From contig CALBJL010000091.1 in NCBI GenBank assembly GCA_937893485.1, positions 1 through 5,188 on the forward strand: a DNA stretch of 5,188 bases, in the 5' to 3' direction. Below the pieces are notes generated by a model. It worked only from the letters and a program-made list of their open reading frames with translations. It had not been told where the DNA came from and did not search any database. Shown piece by piece: positions 5,134 through 5,188 of this stretch (within the stretch, counting starts at the first letter, position 1; each line of letters starts with the position of its first letter). Source of the stretch: an uncultured bacterium (GTDB lineage: Bacteria; Bacillota; Clostridia; Lachnospirales; Lachnospiraceae). The translations under genes and the position numbers were made by a program.

Positions 5134-5188
5134 GGAGAGGTATCGAAGTGGTCATAACGAGGCGGTCTTGAAAACCGTTTGTCCGCAA
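5134..5188 (+). tRNA. tRNA-Ser(UGA), 3'-truncated by window edge
   Basis: The first 55 bases of a serine tRNA reading UCA codons. The 5' acceptor strand is GGAGAGG (5134-5140), followed by T8 and A9. The D stem is TCG (5143-5145) with CGA (5158-5160), enclosing an AAGTGGTCATAA loop containing the conserved GG. The anticodon stem is GCGGT (5162-5166) with ACCGT (5174-5178), including one G-T pair, around the loop CTTGAAA; the anticodon TGA is at 5169-5171. After it, TTGTCCGCAA is the first half of a long class II variable arm, as required for serine (GTCC would pair with a GGAC outside the window). The TψC arm, the 3' acceptor strand and any encoded CCA are beyond the edge. The A36-A37-A38 run fits an i6A-type tRNA, not a t6A substrate. 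Confidence 0.95.

Noticed and set aside
1..5188. Search for a defence system, mobile element, CRISPR array or phage remnant
   Set aside because: No direct repeat arrays, transposase, integrase, toxin-antitoxin pair or attachment-site duplication is visible. A tRNA-Ser gene could serve as an integration site, but its 3' end is outside the window.

Overview
The window looks like a chromosomal housekeeping segment of a Clostridia bacterium, most likely Lachnospiraceae. The basis is the gene set and order (tsaE-tsaB-rimI then tsaD, as in Bacillota), strong AGGAGG-type ribosome binding sites, and two small uncharacterised proteins of types I associate with Lachnospiraceae. The genus cannot be named from this sequence. 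All genes are on the + strand and tightly packed.

Layout. Bases 1-317 hold the 3' part of tsaE, cut by the left edge just after its expected Walker A lysine. tsaB (347-1072) and rimI (1069-1509) follow, with a 4-base ATGA overlap. An 88-base gap (1510-1597), the longest in the cluster, contains a candidate promoter. Next come a 73-residue protein with two Cys pairs (1598-1819), a ribonuclease Z-like metallo-beta-lactamase (1838-2755), a membrane-anchored protein resembling DUF6715 (2752-3336), tsaD (3340-4371) and ispD (4372-5070). A strong promoter begins 4 bases after the ispD stop and drives a tRNA-Ser(UGA) gene that runs off the right edge.

How the genes fit together. TsaB, TsaD and TsaE are the partners that move the threonylcarbamoyl group onto A37 of ANN-decoding tRNAs (t6A). 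The fourth component, TsaC/TsaC2, is not in this window. RimI acetylates a ribosomal protein, and the RNase Z-like protein would act in tRNA 3' maturation if it is a true RNase Z. Together with the tRNA-Ser gene this is a tRNA/translation neighbourhood. ispD belongs to the MEP isoprenoid pathway. The usual tsaE-tsaB-rimI-tsaD block is split here by a three-gene insert (zinc-type protein, RNase Z-like, DUF6715-like), which is the least understood part of the window.

I see no mobile element, CRISPR array, phage gene or clearly new system. The best leads are the divergent RNase Z arm region, the two uncharacterised proteins inside the t6A operon, and the promoter that may split the operon.
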